NCBI GenBank assembly: GCA_031178805.1 | Contig: JAPSIJ010000173.1 | Coordinates: 1 to 5,636, forward strand | Reading direction: 5' to 3' | DNA: 5,636 bases | DNA from: Cellulomonas sp. | GTDB taxonomy: Bacteria; Actinomycetota; Actinomycetes; Actinomycetales; Cellulomonadaceae | Shown: piece after piece, positions 1 to 5,636 of the stretch | Layout: every line of letters begins with the position of its first letter | Numbering within the stretch: position 1 is the first letter of the stretch | Position numbers and translations under genes: made by a program | Notes under the pieces: generated by a model | Told to the model about the DNA's origin: nothing | What the model saw: only the letters and a program-made list of their open reading frames with translations | Databases searched by the model: none

Positions 1-481
1 CGGGCGCGGCGGCGGCACGGTCAGCGGCCTCCTGGGCCTCGCGCGCGGCCTCCTCGGCGGCGGCCTGCTCCGCGGCGACGCGCGCGGCCTCCGCCTCGGC
101 CGCGGCCTGCGCGGCGGCGGCCTCCGCGGCGGCCTGCTCGCGCGCCGCCCGCGCCGCGTCGGCGGCGGCGCGGGACGCGTCCAGGGTGGCGGCGCGGTCC
201 CGCTCGGCGAGGAAGTCCTGCTCGGCGGCCGCCAGGTCGGCGGACAGGCCGAGCACCTCGGCGGTCCGCTCGGCGTCCTCGGCCCGCTCCCGCGCGGCGT
301 GCAGCTGGGCGCCGCCGACCGCCACCGCGCCGAGGAGCAGCGCGCTGGTCACCCCGGCGACCACGGGGCGGCCGCCGGGGCGCGCGCGACCGCCCCGGCG
401 CGGGGCCGCCGCCGCCCGGCGCGCACGGCGGCCGGGGGCGGGGTCCTGCGCCGGGGCGGCCGGCGTCGTCGGGTCCGTCAC
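1..481 (-). CDS. Membrane-anchored Ala/Glu-rich coiled-coil protein, N-terminal part (runs off left edge)
   Basis: I do not recognise a family. The 160 visible codons have no stop and read in three parts. Residues 1-39 are a Pro/Ala/Arg-rich cytoplasmic tail with many Arg between 18 and 38. Residues about 40-60 are one hydrophobic segment (VVAGVTSALLLGAVAVGGA). From about residue 62 to the edge there is a highly charged Ala/Glu/Arg/Gln helix with no Gly or Pro from about 79 to 159, as expected of a long coiled coil. The Arg-rich flank before the hydrophobic segment predicts an uncleaved type II signal anchor, with the coiled coil outside the membrane. The start is the GTG at 481-479, which overlaps the stop of the upstream aldo-keto reductase by four bases (GTGA). 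No good Shine-Dalgarno precedes it, so translational coupling is likely. A later GTG at residue 44 would remove the Arg-rich tail and part of the anchor. A C-terminal domain beyond the window would decide the function. Confidence 0.72.
   Translation of the reverse strand, partial: MTDPTTPAAPAQDPAPGRRARRAAAAPRRGGRARPGGRPVVAGVTSALLLGAVAVGGAQLHAARERAEDAERTAEVLGLSADLAAAEQDFLAERDRAATLDASRAAADAARAAREQAAAEAAAAQAAAEAEAARVAAEQAAAEEAAREAQEAADRAAAAP
41..139. repeat. Low-complexity in-frame repeats inside the coiled-coil gene
   Basis: Short exact copies recur here. GCGCGCGGCCTCC lies at 41-53 and 80-92 (offset 39 bases). CGGCGGCCTGCTC lies at 58-70 and 127-139 (offset 69 bases). Both offsets are multiples of three, so the copies are in the same reading frame and encode repeated Ala/Glu/Gln/Arg stretches of the coiled coil. 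They are best read as coding low complexity that could expand or contract without a frameshift, not as a mobile or regulatory repeat. Confidence 0.5.
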
Positions 482-1260
482 CTGCCGCCCAGGGCGTCGA
501 TGCGCGCGAGCTCGTCCGCGGTGAGCGTGAAGTCGAGCGCGCGGAGGTTCTCCGCGATCCGCTCCGGGTTGGTCGACTTCGGGATGACCACGATGCCGTG
601 GTCGATGTGCCAGCGCAGCACCACGTGCCGGGTGGTGACGCCGTGCGCCTCGGCGACCTCGGTGAGGACCGGGTCGTCCAGGTCCGAGCGCTTGAACGCG
701 CTGTAGCCCTCGATCTTCACGCCGCGCTCGGCGTGCTGGGCCACCAGGTCGGCGTCCCAGTCCGTCGGGCTCCACGGGATCTGGTTCACGGCGGGCGCCT
801 CGCCGGTGGCGGCGATCAGCTCGTCGATCTGGGCGATCGAGTAGTTCGACACGCCGATCGAGCGGACCAGGCCCTCGTCGCGGGCGGCGATGAACTGCTC
901 CCAGGTGGCCGGGGTGGCCTGCTTGTTCGGCGGCCAGTGGATCAGCCACAGGTCGAGGTGGTCGGTGCCGAGCTCGGCGAGCGACTCCATCAGCGTCTGG
1001 CGCTCGCGGCCGGCGTGGTCCGGCGGCAGCTTGGTGGTGAGGAAGACGGCGTCGCGGTCCATGTCGCGCAGGCTGAGCGCGCGGCCCACCTGGGCCTGGT
1101 TGCCGTAGCCCGTGGCGGTGTCGATGTGCGTGTAGCCGAGCTCCAGGGCGGCGACCACGGCGCGCTCGGCGTCGCTGCCCTCGGCCTGCCAGGTGCCGAG
1201 GCCGAGGAGCGGCATCTCGCCGCCGGGCAGGGTGGTGGTGGGGATCTGCGGTGCGGTCAT
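478..1260 (-). CDS. Aldo-keto reductase, single-domain NADPH-dependent oxidoreductase
   Basis: 260 residues, slightly shorter than the usual 270-285 of bacterial 2,5-diketo-gluconate-reductase-like enzymes. These cytosolic (alpha/beta)8-barrel enzymes reduce aldehydes and ketones with NAD(P)H. The catalytic tetrad is complete: Asp47 and Tyr52 (HIDTATGYGN), Lys77 (TTKL) and His108 (LIHWPP). GVSNY (136-140) matches the family GVSNF-type motif. IPKSTNPERIAENL (226-239) is the C-terminal cofactor loop, whose Lys-Ser...Arg pattern suggests NADPH. Two family positions differ: Gln55 where Glu usually follows YGN, and NQIPWSP (159-165) where relatives commonly have NQIEYHP. The ATG at 1260 overlaps the regulator's stop (ATGA), and a GGGGAG lies 11 bases upstream. 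The reading frame stays open upstream to 2130 only as a shadow of the regulator gene. Substrate is not deducible. Family assignment is near certain. Confidence 0.95.
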   Translation of the reverse strand: MTAPQIPTTTLPGGEMPLLGLGTWQAEGSDAERAVVAALELGYTHIDTATGYGNQAQVGRALSLRDMDRDAVFLTTKLPPDHAGRERQTLMESLAELGTDHLDLWLIHWPPNKQATPATWEQFIAARDEGLVRSIGVSNYSIAQIDELIAATGEAPAVNQIPWSPTDWDADLVAQHAERGVKIEGYSAFKRSDLDDPVLTEVAEAHGVTTRHVVLRWHIDHGIVVIPKSTNPERIAENLRALDFTLTADELARIDALGGR

Positions 1261-2093
1261 GCCCCCAGCATCTCCCCGTCGGCGGGCCCCGGCCACGGCA
1301 GGCGGTCCCCGCGGGCGGCCGCGGCGGCGGGCACGGCCCGCTGCGCGCGCCGGAACTGGGCGGGCGTCTCCCCGGTCAGCCGGCCGAACGTGCGGGTGAA
1401 CGACGCCTGGTCGTAGAAGCCGGCGGCGGCCGCCACGTCGGCGAGCGGCAGGTCCGAGCCGCCGAGCAGCGCGGCGGCGTGGTCCACCCGTGCCCGCAGC
1501 ACGTACTGCTGCGGCGACAGCGCGTACACGCGGCGCACCCGCCGGTCGAGCGTGGACGCCGAGCACCCGGCGGCGGCCGCGAGCTCGGCGACGGTCGGCG
1601 GCTCCGTCAGCCGGTCCTGCACGAACGCGGCCACCCGGGACAGCGCCGCCACGGTCGCCGCGTCGGCGTCGCCCGCCCGCAGCGCCTGCGAGATGCTCAC
1701 CAGCCCGACCACCGCGCCGGCGTCGTCGCGCACGGGCACCTTGGACGTCAGGTACCAGCCGGGCGTGCCGCCGGGGCGGCGGATCAGCTCCAGCTCGCGG
1801 TGCAGCGAGCGGCCGGTGTCCAGCACGTCCCGGTCCTGGGCGTCGTACCGCGCGGCGAGGTGCGGCTCGAACAGCTCCGCGGCGGTGCGGCCGACGACCG
1901 CCCGGCGGGACCGCTCCGGCGTGCGGCGCACGAACGCCTCGTTCACCACCACGTACCGGCCGGCCGCGTCCTTGGCGCAGAACATCGTCCCGGTGAGGTC
2001 GTCGCACAGCCGCAGCAGCGCCGGCGTGAGGGCGCGCAGCAGGGCCCGCGCCTCGGGGGAGGCGGCGGCGGGCAGCGGTGGACGGCGTTCCAT
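1257..2093 (-). CDS. PAS domain-containing AraC-family transcriptional regulator
   Basis: 278 residues with a sensor followed by a DNA-binding domain. Residues about 30-138 look like a PAS fold: GTMFCAKDAAGRYVVVNEAF (35-54) is the typical PAS start and GAVVGLVSISQAL (126-138) the closing strand. Residues about 150-252 are an AraC/XylS-type double helix-turn-helix. The first HTH is around TVAELAAAAGCSASTLDRRV (167-186). The second is around 216-240, followed by the signature end GETPAQFRR (241-249). This should be a cytoplasmic one-component regulator whose PAS pocket senses a small ligand, redox state or cofactor. No haem or flavin signature can be assigned by eye. The ATG at 2093 fits the PAS start; no clear Shine-Dalgarno precedes it, so the message may be leaderless or nearly so. 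It is first in a run with the aldo-keto reductase (4-base overlap) and is divergent from putA, so self-regulation and control of either neighbour are plausible inferences. Confidence 0.92.
   Translation of the reverse strand: MERRPPLPAAASPEARALLRALTPALLRLCDDLTGTMFCAKDAAGRYVVVNEAFVRRTPERSRRAVVGRTAAELFEPHLAARYDAQDRDVLDTGRSLHRELELIRRPGGTPGWYLTSKVPVRDDAGAVVGLVSISQALRAGDADAATVAALSRVAAFVQDRLTEPPTVAELAAAAGCSASTLDRRVRRVYALSPQQYVLRARVDHAAALLGGSDLPLADVAAAAGFYDQASFTRTFGRLTGETPAQFRRAQRAVPAAAAARGDRLPWPGPADGEMLGA
1272..1277 (-). promoter_or_regulatory. Ribosome binding site of the aldo-keto reductase
   Basis: On the minus strand GGGGAG sits 11 bases before the ATG at 1260, inside the last codons of the AraC-family regulator gene. 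The spacing is slightly long, which fits a start that also depends on translational coupling through the ATGA overlap. Confidence 0.45.
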
Positions 2094-2103
2094 GTCGCAG
2101 AGC

Positions 2104-2109
2104 AGGGTA
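2104..2109 (-). promoter_or_regulatory. Possible -10 box for the regulator operon
   Basis: On the minus strand TACCCT matches the TANNNT pattern of actinobacterial -10 elements and ends 10 bases before the ATG at 2093. If used, transcription would start within a few bases of the start codon, giving a leaderless or nearly leaderless mRNA, in line with the missing Shine-Dalgarno. No convincing -35 hexamer stands 16-18 bases upstream, so this is only a candidate. Confidence 0.25.
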
Positions 2110-2120
2110 GGTGCTGCGGA

Positions 2121-2136
2121 TGACGCGCACGTGTCA
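2121..2136. promoter_or_regulatory. Imperfect dyad TGAC-N8-GTCA in the divergent promoter region
   Basis: TGACGCGCACGTGTCA has outer arms TGAC/GTCA and partly matching inner bases (CG/CG), giving an imperfect 16-bp dyad that contains the hexamer CACGTG. It lies 28 bases upstream of the regulator start and just left of the larger perfect dyad. It could be a second operator. At this base composition short dyads are common by chance, so confidence is low. Confidence 0.25.
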
Positions 2137-2138
2137 CG

Positions 2139-2164
2139 GATCCGCCGGTCCTGACCGGCGGATC
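2139..2164. promoter_or_regulatory. Perfect 26-bp inverted repeat, candidate operator between the regulator and putA
   Basis: The left arm GATCCGCCGGTC (2139-2150) and right arm GACCGGCGGATC (2153-2164) are exact reverse complements around a 2-base centre CT. The dyad is almost central in the 112-bp divergent intergenic region: 41 bases from the putA ATG and 45 bases from the regulator ATG. A perfect dyad here is best explained as the operator of a homodimeric regulator controlling one or both directions. AraC-family proteins more often bind asymmetric or directly repeated sites, so the binder could be a different factor. It could also form a hairpin in the 5' leader of either transcript. No U-tract follows on either strand, which argues against a terminator. 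Confidence 0.6.
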
Positions 2165-2190
2165 GGTGCAAGACGGGCCGCGACCGGCTC

Positions 2191-2198
2191 GGGGAGGA
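2191..2198 (+). promoter_or_regulatory. Strong ribosome binding site of putA
   Basis: GGGGAGGA contains GGAGG at 2193-2197, with 8 bases before the ATG at 2206. It matches the anti-Shine-Dalgarno closely and decides the putA start at 2206 over the later in-frame ATG at 2305 (Met34). Confidence 0.85.
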
Positions 2199-2205
2199 TC
2201 CCGCC

Positions 2206-5200
2206 ATGACGACGACCGAGCACCCGGCGCCCGCGACCGCAGCGGCGGGCGGCCCCGCCGACGACGCCCTGACCGGCGCCGCCGTCGCCCTCGCCCACGA
2301 GTGGATGACGGCCACCGCCGCCGACGAGACCCCCGCCGAGCGCCGCGCCACCGGGCGGCTCGCCGCGCTGGTCGCCGACCCGGCCGGCCTGGACCTCGCG
2401 GTGCGGTTCGTCGACCGGGTCGCCCGCCCGGAGGACGTGCGGGTCGCCGCGGCGGAGCTCGCGGACCTCGGGCACCGCGCCTCGGACGCGTCGGGGTTCC
2501 TCGGCGGCGTGGACCGGGCGCTGCTCGGCGTCGGCGCGCGGGTGGCCCCGCTGCTGCCCGGCGCCGTCGTGCCCGCCGCCCGGATCCGGCTGCGCCAGCT
2601 CGTCGGCCACCTGGTCGCCGACGCCGGCCCCGGGCTCGGCCCGCACATCGCCCGCGCCCGCCGCGACGGGTTCCGGCTGAACCTCAACCTGCTGGGTGAG
2701 GCCGTGCTCGGCGAGGACGAGGCGCACCGCCGCCTGCAGCGGGTGACCGCGCTGGTCGCGCGCCCGGACGTGGACTACGTGTCGATCAAGGTGTCGGCCG
2801 TCGCCAGCCAGCTGTCCACCTGGGACACCGAGGGCAGCGTGCGCCGGGTGGTCGACCGCCTGCTGCCGCTGTACCGGACGGCGGCCGAGCACGGCACGTT
2901 CCTCAACCTCGACATGGAGGAGTACCGCGACCTCGCGCTCACCGTCCGGGTGTTCGACGCCCTGGTGAACGACCCCGCGGTGCGCCACCACGAGGCCGGC
3001 ATCGTGCTGCAGGCCTACCTGCCCGACGCCTCCGCGGCGCTGGAGGAGGTCACCGCGATCGCCCGCGCCCGCGTCGACGCCGGCGGGGCGCGGCTGAAGG
3101 TGCGCCTGGTCAAGGGCGCCAACCTGGCGATGGAGAAGGTCGAGGCCGAGCTGCACGGCTGGCCGCAGGCGCCCTACGCCGGCAAGCCCGAGGTGGACGC
3201 CCACTACGTCCGGCTCGTGCGCACCGCCCTGGACCCGGAGCGCACGCGCGCCCTGCGGGTCGGCGTGGCCAGCCACAACCTGTTCCACGTCGCGTACGCG
3301 CACCTGCTGGCCGAGGCCCGCGGCGTCGGCGAGGCCCTGGACATCGAGATGCTGCAGGGCATGGCCCCCGCGCAGTCCCGCGCGGTGCAGCGCGCCGTCG
3401 GCCAGGTGCTGCTCTACACGCCGGTGGTCGCGAAGCAGGACTTCGACGTGGCGATCTCCTACCTGGTGCGCCGCCTGGAGGAGAACTCCGCCCACCAGAA
3501 CTTCCTGCACGCGCTGTTCGCCGAGGGCGGGGACGCGCCCGAGCCGGACCGCGGGATCGGCGGCCAGCAGCAGGCGTTCCTCGCCTCCGTCCGGGACGCC
3601 GCGACGGTCTCCACCCGGCCGCGCCGGCAGCCGCGCGCGCCGCAGGCCGTGGCGCCCGGCGCGTTCGCGAACGCCGCCGACACCGACCCCGCCGTCCCCG
3701 AGTCCCGGGAGTGGGCCGCCCGGCTGGTGGCGCAGGACGTCGAGCCCCCCGCCGGCGCGGTGACCGTCACGACCACCGACGAGGTGGACGAGGTCGTCGC
3801 CCGCGCCGTCGCCGCCGCGCCCGCCTGGTCCGCGCGCACCCCCGCCGAGCGCGCCGCCGTGCTGCGCGCCGCCGCCGAGGAGCTCGAGGCCGCCCGCGGC
3901 GACCTGGTCGCCACGATGGTGCACGAGGGCGGCAAGACCGTCGCCGAGGCCGACCCCGAGGTCAGCGAGGCCGTGGACTTCGCCCGGTACTACGCCGACC
4001 GGGCCGAGGAGCTCGCCGACGGCGCGGTGCCCGGGGTGGTGTTCCGCCCCGACGGCGTCACCGTCGTCACCCCGCCGTGGAACTTCCCGGTGGCCATCCC
4101 GGTCGGCTCGACGCTCGCGGCGCTCGCGGCCGGCTCCCCGGTGCTGGTCAAGCCCGCCCCGCAGACCCCGCGCTGCGTGCGGGTCGCGATGGCCGCGGTG
4201 CAGCGCGCGCTCGACGCCGCCGGCGTGACCGAGCCCGCCCTGCAGGTCGTGCTGTCCCCGGAGGGCGACGTGGGCCGGCGCCTGGTGACCCACCCGGCGG
4301 TCGCGCGCGTGCTGCTCACCGGCGCGCTGGAGACGGCGCAGCTGTTCGCCGGCTGGCGCCCCGACCTCGACGTGCTCGCCGAGACGTCCGGGAAGAACGC
4401 GCTGGTCATCACGCCGTCCGCGGACGTCGACCTCGCCGTGGCGGACCTGGTCCGCTCCGCCTTCGGCCACGCCGGCCAGAAGTGCTCGGCGGCGTCGCTG
4501 GCGATCCTCGTCGGCTCCGCCGGCCGCTCGGACCGGCTGCGCCGGCAGCTCGCCGACGCCGTGACGTCGCTGCGGGTGGGCTGGTCGGACGACCTCGGCA
4601 CCACCATGGGCCCGCTGGTGGAGCCCGCCTCCGGCCGGCTGCTGCGCGCGCTGACCACGCTGGACGAGGGGGAGGGCTGGCTCGTGCAGCCCCGCCGCCT
4701 GGACGACGAGGGCCGGCTGTGGACGCCCGGCGTGAAGCACGGCGTGCGGCCCGGCTCGTGGTTCCACCTCACCGAGTGCTTCGGCCCGGTGCTCGGCGTG
4801 ATCCGCGTCGAGACGCTGGACGAGGCGATCGAGGTGCAGAACGCCGTCGCGCTCGGCCTGACCGGCGGCCTGCACTCGCTGGACGAGGCCGAGATCTCGC
4901 ACTGGCTGGACCGGGTCGAGGTCGGCAACGCCTACGTGAACCGGCACATCACCGGGGCCGTCGTGCAGCGCCAGCCGTTCGGCGGCTGGAAGGCCTCGGT
5001 CGTGGGCCCGGGCGCCAAGGCCGGCGGCCCGTCCTACGTGGCGCAGCTCGGCACCTGGGCGGACGACCCGGAGGTCGCCGCGCTGGACGACGAGGCGTGG
5101 CTGGCCCGCGCCCAGCAGGACGACGCGCGCTGGTGGCGCGACGAGCTCGGCACCGGCCGCGACCGGTCCGGGCTGGCCGCCGAGGAGAACACCCTGCGCT

Positions 5201-5556
5201 ACCGCCCGGTGCCGCACCTGACCGTGCGGGTCGGCGACGGCGCGGCCGACCGGCACGTGCGCCGGGTGCTCAGCGCCGCCCGCACCGCCGGCGTGCCGGT
5301 GACCGTGAGCCGCGCCGACTCCGAGCCGCACGCCGCGTTCGCGGCGCGGGTGGCCGCCGGCGAGGTCACCGGGCGGGTCCGGGTGGTCGGCGAGGCGCCC
5401 GGCCTGCGCGCCGCGGCCGTCACCCGCACCGGCGACGTCACCGTGCTGGACGCCCCCGTGGTGGTCAGCGGGCGGCGGGAGCTGCTCACGGTGCTGCGGG
5501 AGCAGGCGGTCAGCCGCACCCGGCACCGGTTCGGGCACGTCGACCCGACCCGCTGA
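2206..5556 (+). CDS. putA: Bifunctional proline dehydrogenase / L-glutamate-gamma-semialdehyde dehydrogenase (PutA)
   Basis: 1116 residues. It oxidises L-proline with FAD to pyrroline-5-carboxylate, then oxidises the hydrolysed semialdehyde to glutamate with NAD+, probably channelling the intermediate. Residues about 20-145 form a helical arm. The FAD-dependent proline dehydrogenase barrel spans about 146-450 and shows SIKVS with Lys195, LNLDMEEY with Asp236, VKGAN with Lys303, and YLVRRLEEN (419-427), whose Arg422-Arg423 bind the proline carboxylate. A Pro/Ala/Arg-rich linker spans about 452-500. The aldehyde dehydrogenase domain spans about 515-950, with PPWNFP (Asn626), AETSGKN (Glu726), GQKCSAAS (nucleophile Cys760), TECFGPV (Glu857) and PFGGWK (924-929), then GPGAKAGGP. 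Residues about 950-1116 are a C-terminal extension including RYRP and an LREQAVSRT-type end. There is no N-terminal ribbon-helix-helix domain, so it should not be an autorepressor. All catalytic residues I checked are present. Confidence 0.97.
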   Translation: MTTTEHPAPATAAAGGPADDALTGAAVALAHEWMTATAADETPAERRATGRLAALVADPAGLDLAVRFVDRVARPEDVRVAAAELADLGHRASDASGFLGGVDRALLGVGARVAPLLPGAVVPAARIRLRQLVGHLVADAGPGLGPHIARARRDGFRLNLNLLGEAVLGEDEAHRRLQRVTALVARPDVDYVSIKVSAVASQLSTWDTEGSVRRVVDRLLPLYRTAAEHGTFLNLDMEEYRDLALTVRVFDALVNDPAVRHHEAGIVLQAYLPDASAALEEVTAIARARVDAGGARLKVRLVKGANLAMEKVEAELHGWPQAPYAGKPEVDAHYVRLVRTALDPERTRALRVGVASHNLFHVAYAHLLAEARGVGEALDIEMLQGMAPAQSRAVQRAVGQVLLYTPVVAKQDFDVAISYLVRRLEENSAHQNFLHALFAEGGDAPEPDRGIGGQQQAFLASVRDAATVSTRPRRQPRAPQAVAPGAFANAADTDPAVPESREWAARLVAQDVEPPAGAVTVTTTDEVDEVVARAVAAAPAWSARTPAERAAVLRAAAEELEAARGDLVATMVHEGGKTVAEADPEVSEAVDFARYYADRAEELADGAVPGVVFRPDGVTVVTPPWNFPVAIPVGSTLAALAAGSPVLVKPAPQTPRCVRVAMAAVQRALDAAGVTEPALQVVLSPEGDVGRRLVTHPAVARVLLTGALETAQLFAGWRPDLDVLAETSGKNALVITPSADVDLAVADLVRSAFGHAGQKCSAASLAILVGSAGRSDRLRRQLADAVTSLRVGWSDDLGTTMGPLVEPASGRLLRALTTLDEGEGWLVQPRRLDDEGRLWTPGVKHGVRPGSWFHLTECFGPVLGVIRVETLDEAIEVQNAVALGLTGGLHSLDEAEISHWLDRVEVGNAYVNRHITGAVVQRQPFGGWKASVVGPGAKAGGPSYVAQLGTWADDPEVAALDDEAWLARAQQDDARWWRDELGTGRDRSGLAAEENTLRYRPVPHLTVRVGDGAADRHVRRVLSAARTAGVPVTVSRADSEPHAAFAARVAAGEVTGRVRVVGEAPGLRAAAVTRTGDVTVLDAPVVVSGRRELLTVLREQAVSRTRHRFGHVDPTR

Positions 5557-5574
5557 GGCGGGCCGGCACGAGAC

Positions 5575-5611
5575 CACCCCGGGCGCGCGCCCCCTGCCCG
5601 CGCCCGGGGTG
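5575..5611. terminator. GC-rich hairpin, likely bidirectional terminator after putA
   Basis: CACCCCGGGCGCG (5575-5587) and CGCGCCCGGGGTG (5599-5611) are exact reverse complements: a 13-bp stem with an 11-base loop, beginning 18 bases after the putA stop. No run of T follows on either strand, which is common for hairpin terminators in high-GC actinobacteria but makes the call less certain. It lies between putA and a probable convergent gene, so it may serve both. Confidence 0.65.
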
Positions 5612-5616
5612 CTCGC

Positions 5617-5636
5617 TCAGGCGGAGTCGCGGACCA
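5617..5636 (-). CDS. Probable C-terminal end of a convergent gene (possibly LacI-family regulator)
   Basis: Read on the minus strand, the right edge gives (x)TG-GTC-CGC-GAC-TCC-GCC-TGA, which is Val-Arg-Asp-Ser-Ala-stop preceded by a codon ending in TG. The stop lies just beyond the hairpin, the usual place for a convergent gene end. Many actinobacterial LacI-family regulators end in LVVR-x-S-x, which this tail would fit. Five codons cannot prove a family, or even that the frame is coding. Confidence 0.35.

Noticed and set aside
1..180. The GC-rich repeats as a CRISPR array or tandem regulatory repeat
   Set aside because: Copies are short, irregularly spaced, lack unique spacers and stay in frame within a coding sequence, so they reflect Ala/Glu-rich protein composition.
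186..706. Plus-strand open frames at 186-524 and 299-706
   Set aside because: They are Arg/Ala/Pro-rich shadows of the coiled-coil and reductase genes. The minus strand gives a coherent anchor plus coiled-coil reading joined by a start/stop overlap.
1251..2123. Plus-strand open frames across the regulator and reductase (for example 598-1416, 1251-2123 and 1552-2154)
   Set aside because: They are complementary shadows of genes with clear PAS, AraC and aldo-keto reductase motifs, and they show no recognisable domain or ribosome binding site.
1261..2130. Upstream extension of the aldo-keto reductase frame to a Met at 2130
   Set aside because: The extension is out of frame with the PAS-AraC gene, is Arg/Ala-rich low complexity, and precedes the natural start of the reductase fold at the 1260 ATG.
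2139..2164. The intergenic dyad as an intrinsic terminator
   Set aside because: Both flanking genes read away from it, so no transcript needs to end there, and there is no T-run on either side.
2094..2687. Upstream extension of the AraC-regulator frame to 2687
   Set aside because: It would run antisense through the putA start and the intergenic dyad, and its translation is Ser/Arg/Ala-rich low complexity with no relation to PAS or AraC domains.
2134..5577. A 1147-codon open frame on the minus strand opposite putA
   Set aside because: It is antisense to a gene with every expected catalytic motif. Its translation is a low-complexity Gly/Ala/Arg/Val/His mixture with no domain pattern, the expected shadow of extreme third-position GC.

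Overview
This is a very GC-rich window. Its codons almost always end in G or C, and the antisense strand stays open over long stretches. That composition, the protein families present and the fused proline catabolic enzyme suggest a high-GC actinobacterium, most likely of the Cellulomonas/Micrococcales type. This assignment is an inference from composition and gene content only.

Layout. Positions 2093 down to 1 (minus strand) hold a tight three-gene run. It starts with a PAS-sensor AraC-family transcriptional regulator (1257-2093), then an aldo-keto reductase (478-1260), then the start of a membrane-anchored Ala/Glu-rich coiled-coil protein that runs off the left edge (1-481). Each junction is a 4-base start/stop overlap (ATGA, then GTGA), so the three genes are probably one translationally coupled operon. 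Positions 2094-2205 are a 112-bp divergent intergenic region. It carries a perfect 12+2+12 dyad in its middle, a weaker second dyad, and a strong ribosome binding site in front of the next gene. Positions 2206-5556 (plus strand) are one large gene for a bifunctional PutA: proline dehydrogenase followed by L-glutamate-gamma-semialdehyde dehydrogenase, with a C-terminal extension. Positions 5557-5636 hold a strong GC-rich hairpin and then what looks like the last five codons of a convergent minus-strand gene.

How the parts may fit together. PutA oxidises proline to glutamate. It lacks the N-terminal DNA-binding domain that makes some proteobacterial PutAs their own repressor, so another regulator is needed. 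The divergently encoded PAS-AraC protein and the central dyad are natural candidates for a local control circuit, but the sequence alone does not prove this. The aldo-keto reductase shares the regulator's operon and may act on a small carbonyl compound, and its substrate cannot be read from sequence. I see no mobile element, RNA gene or CRISPR array. Overall this looks like ordinary chromosomal metabolism, with a regulatory arrangement worth testing rather than an obviously new system.
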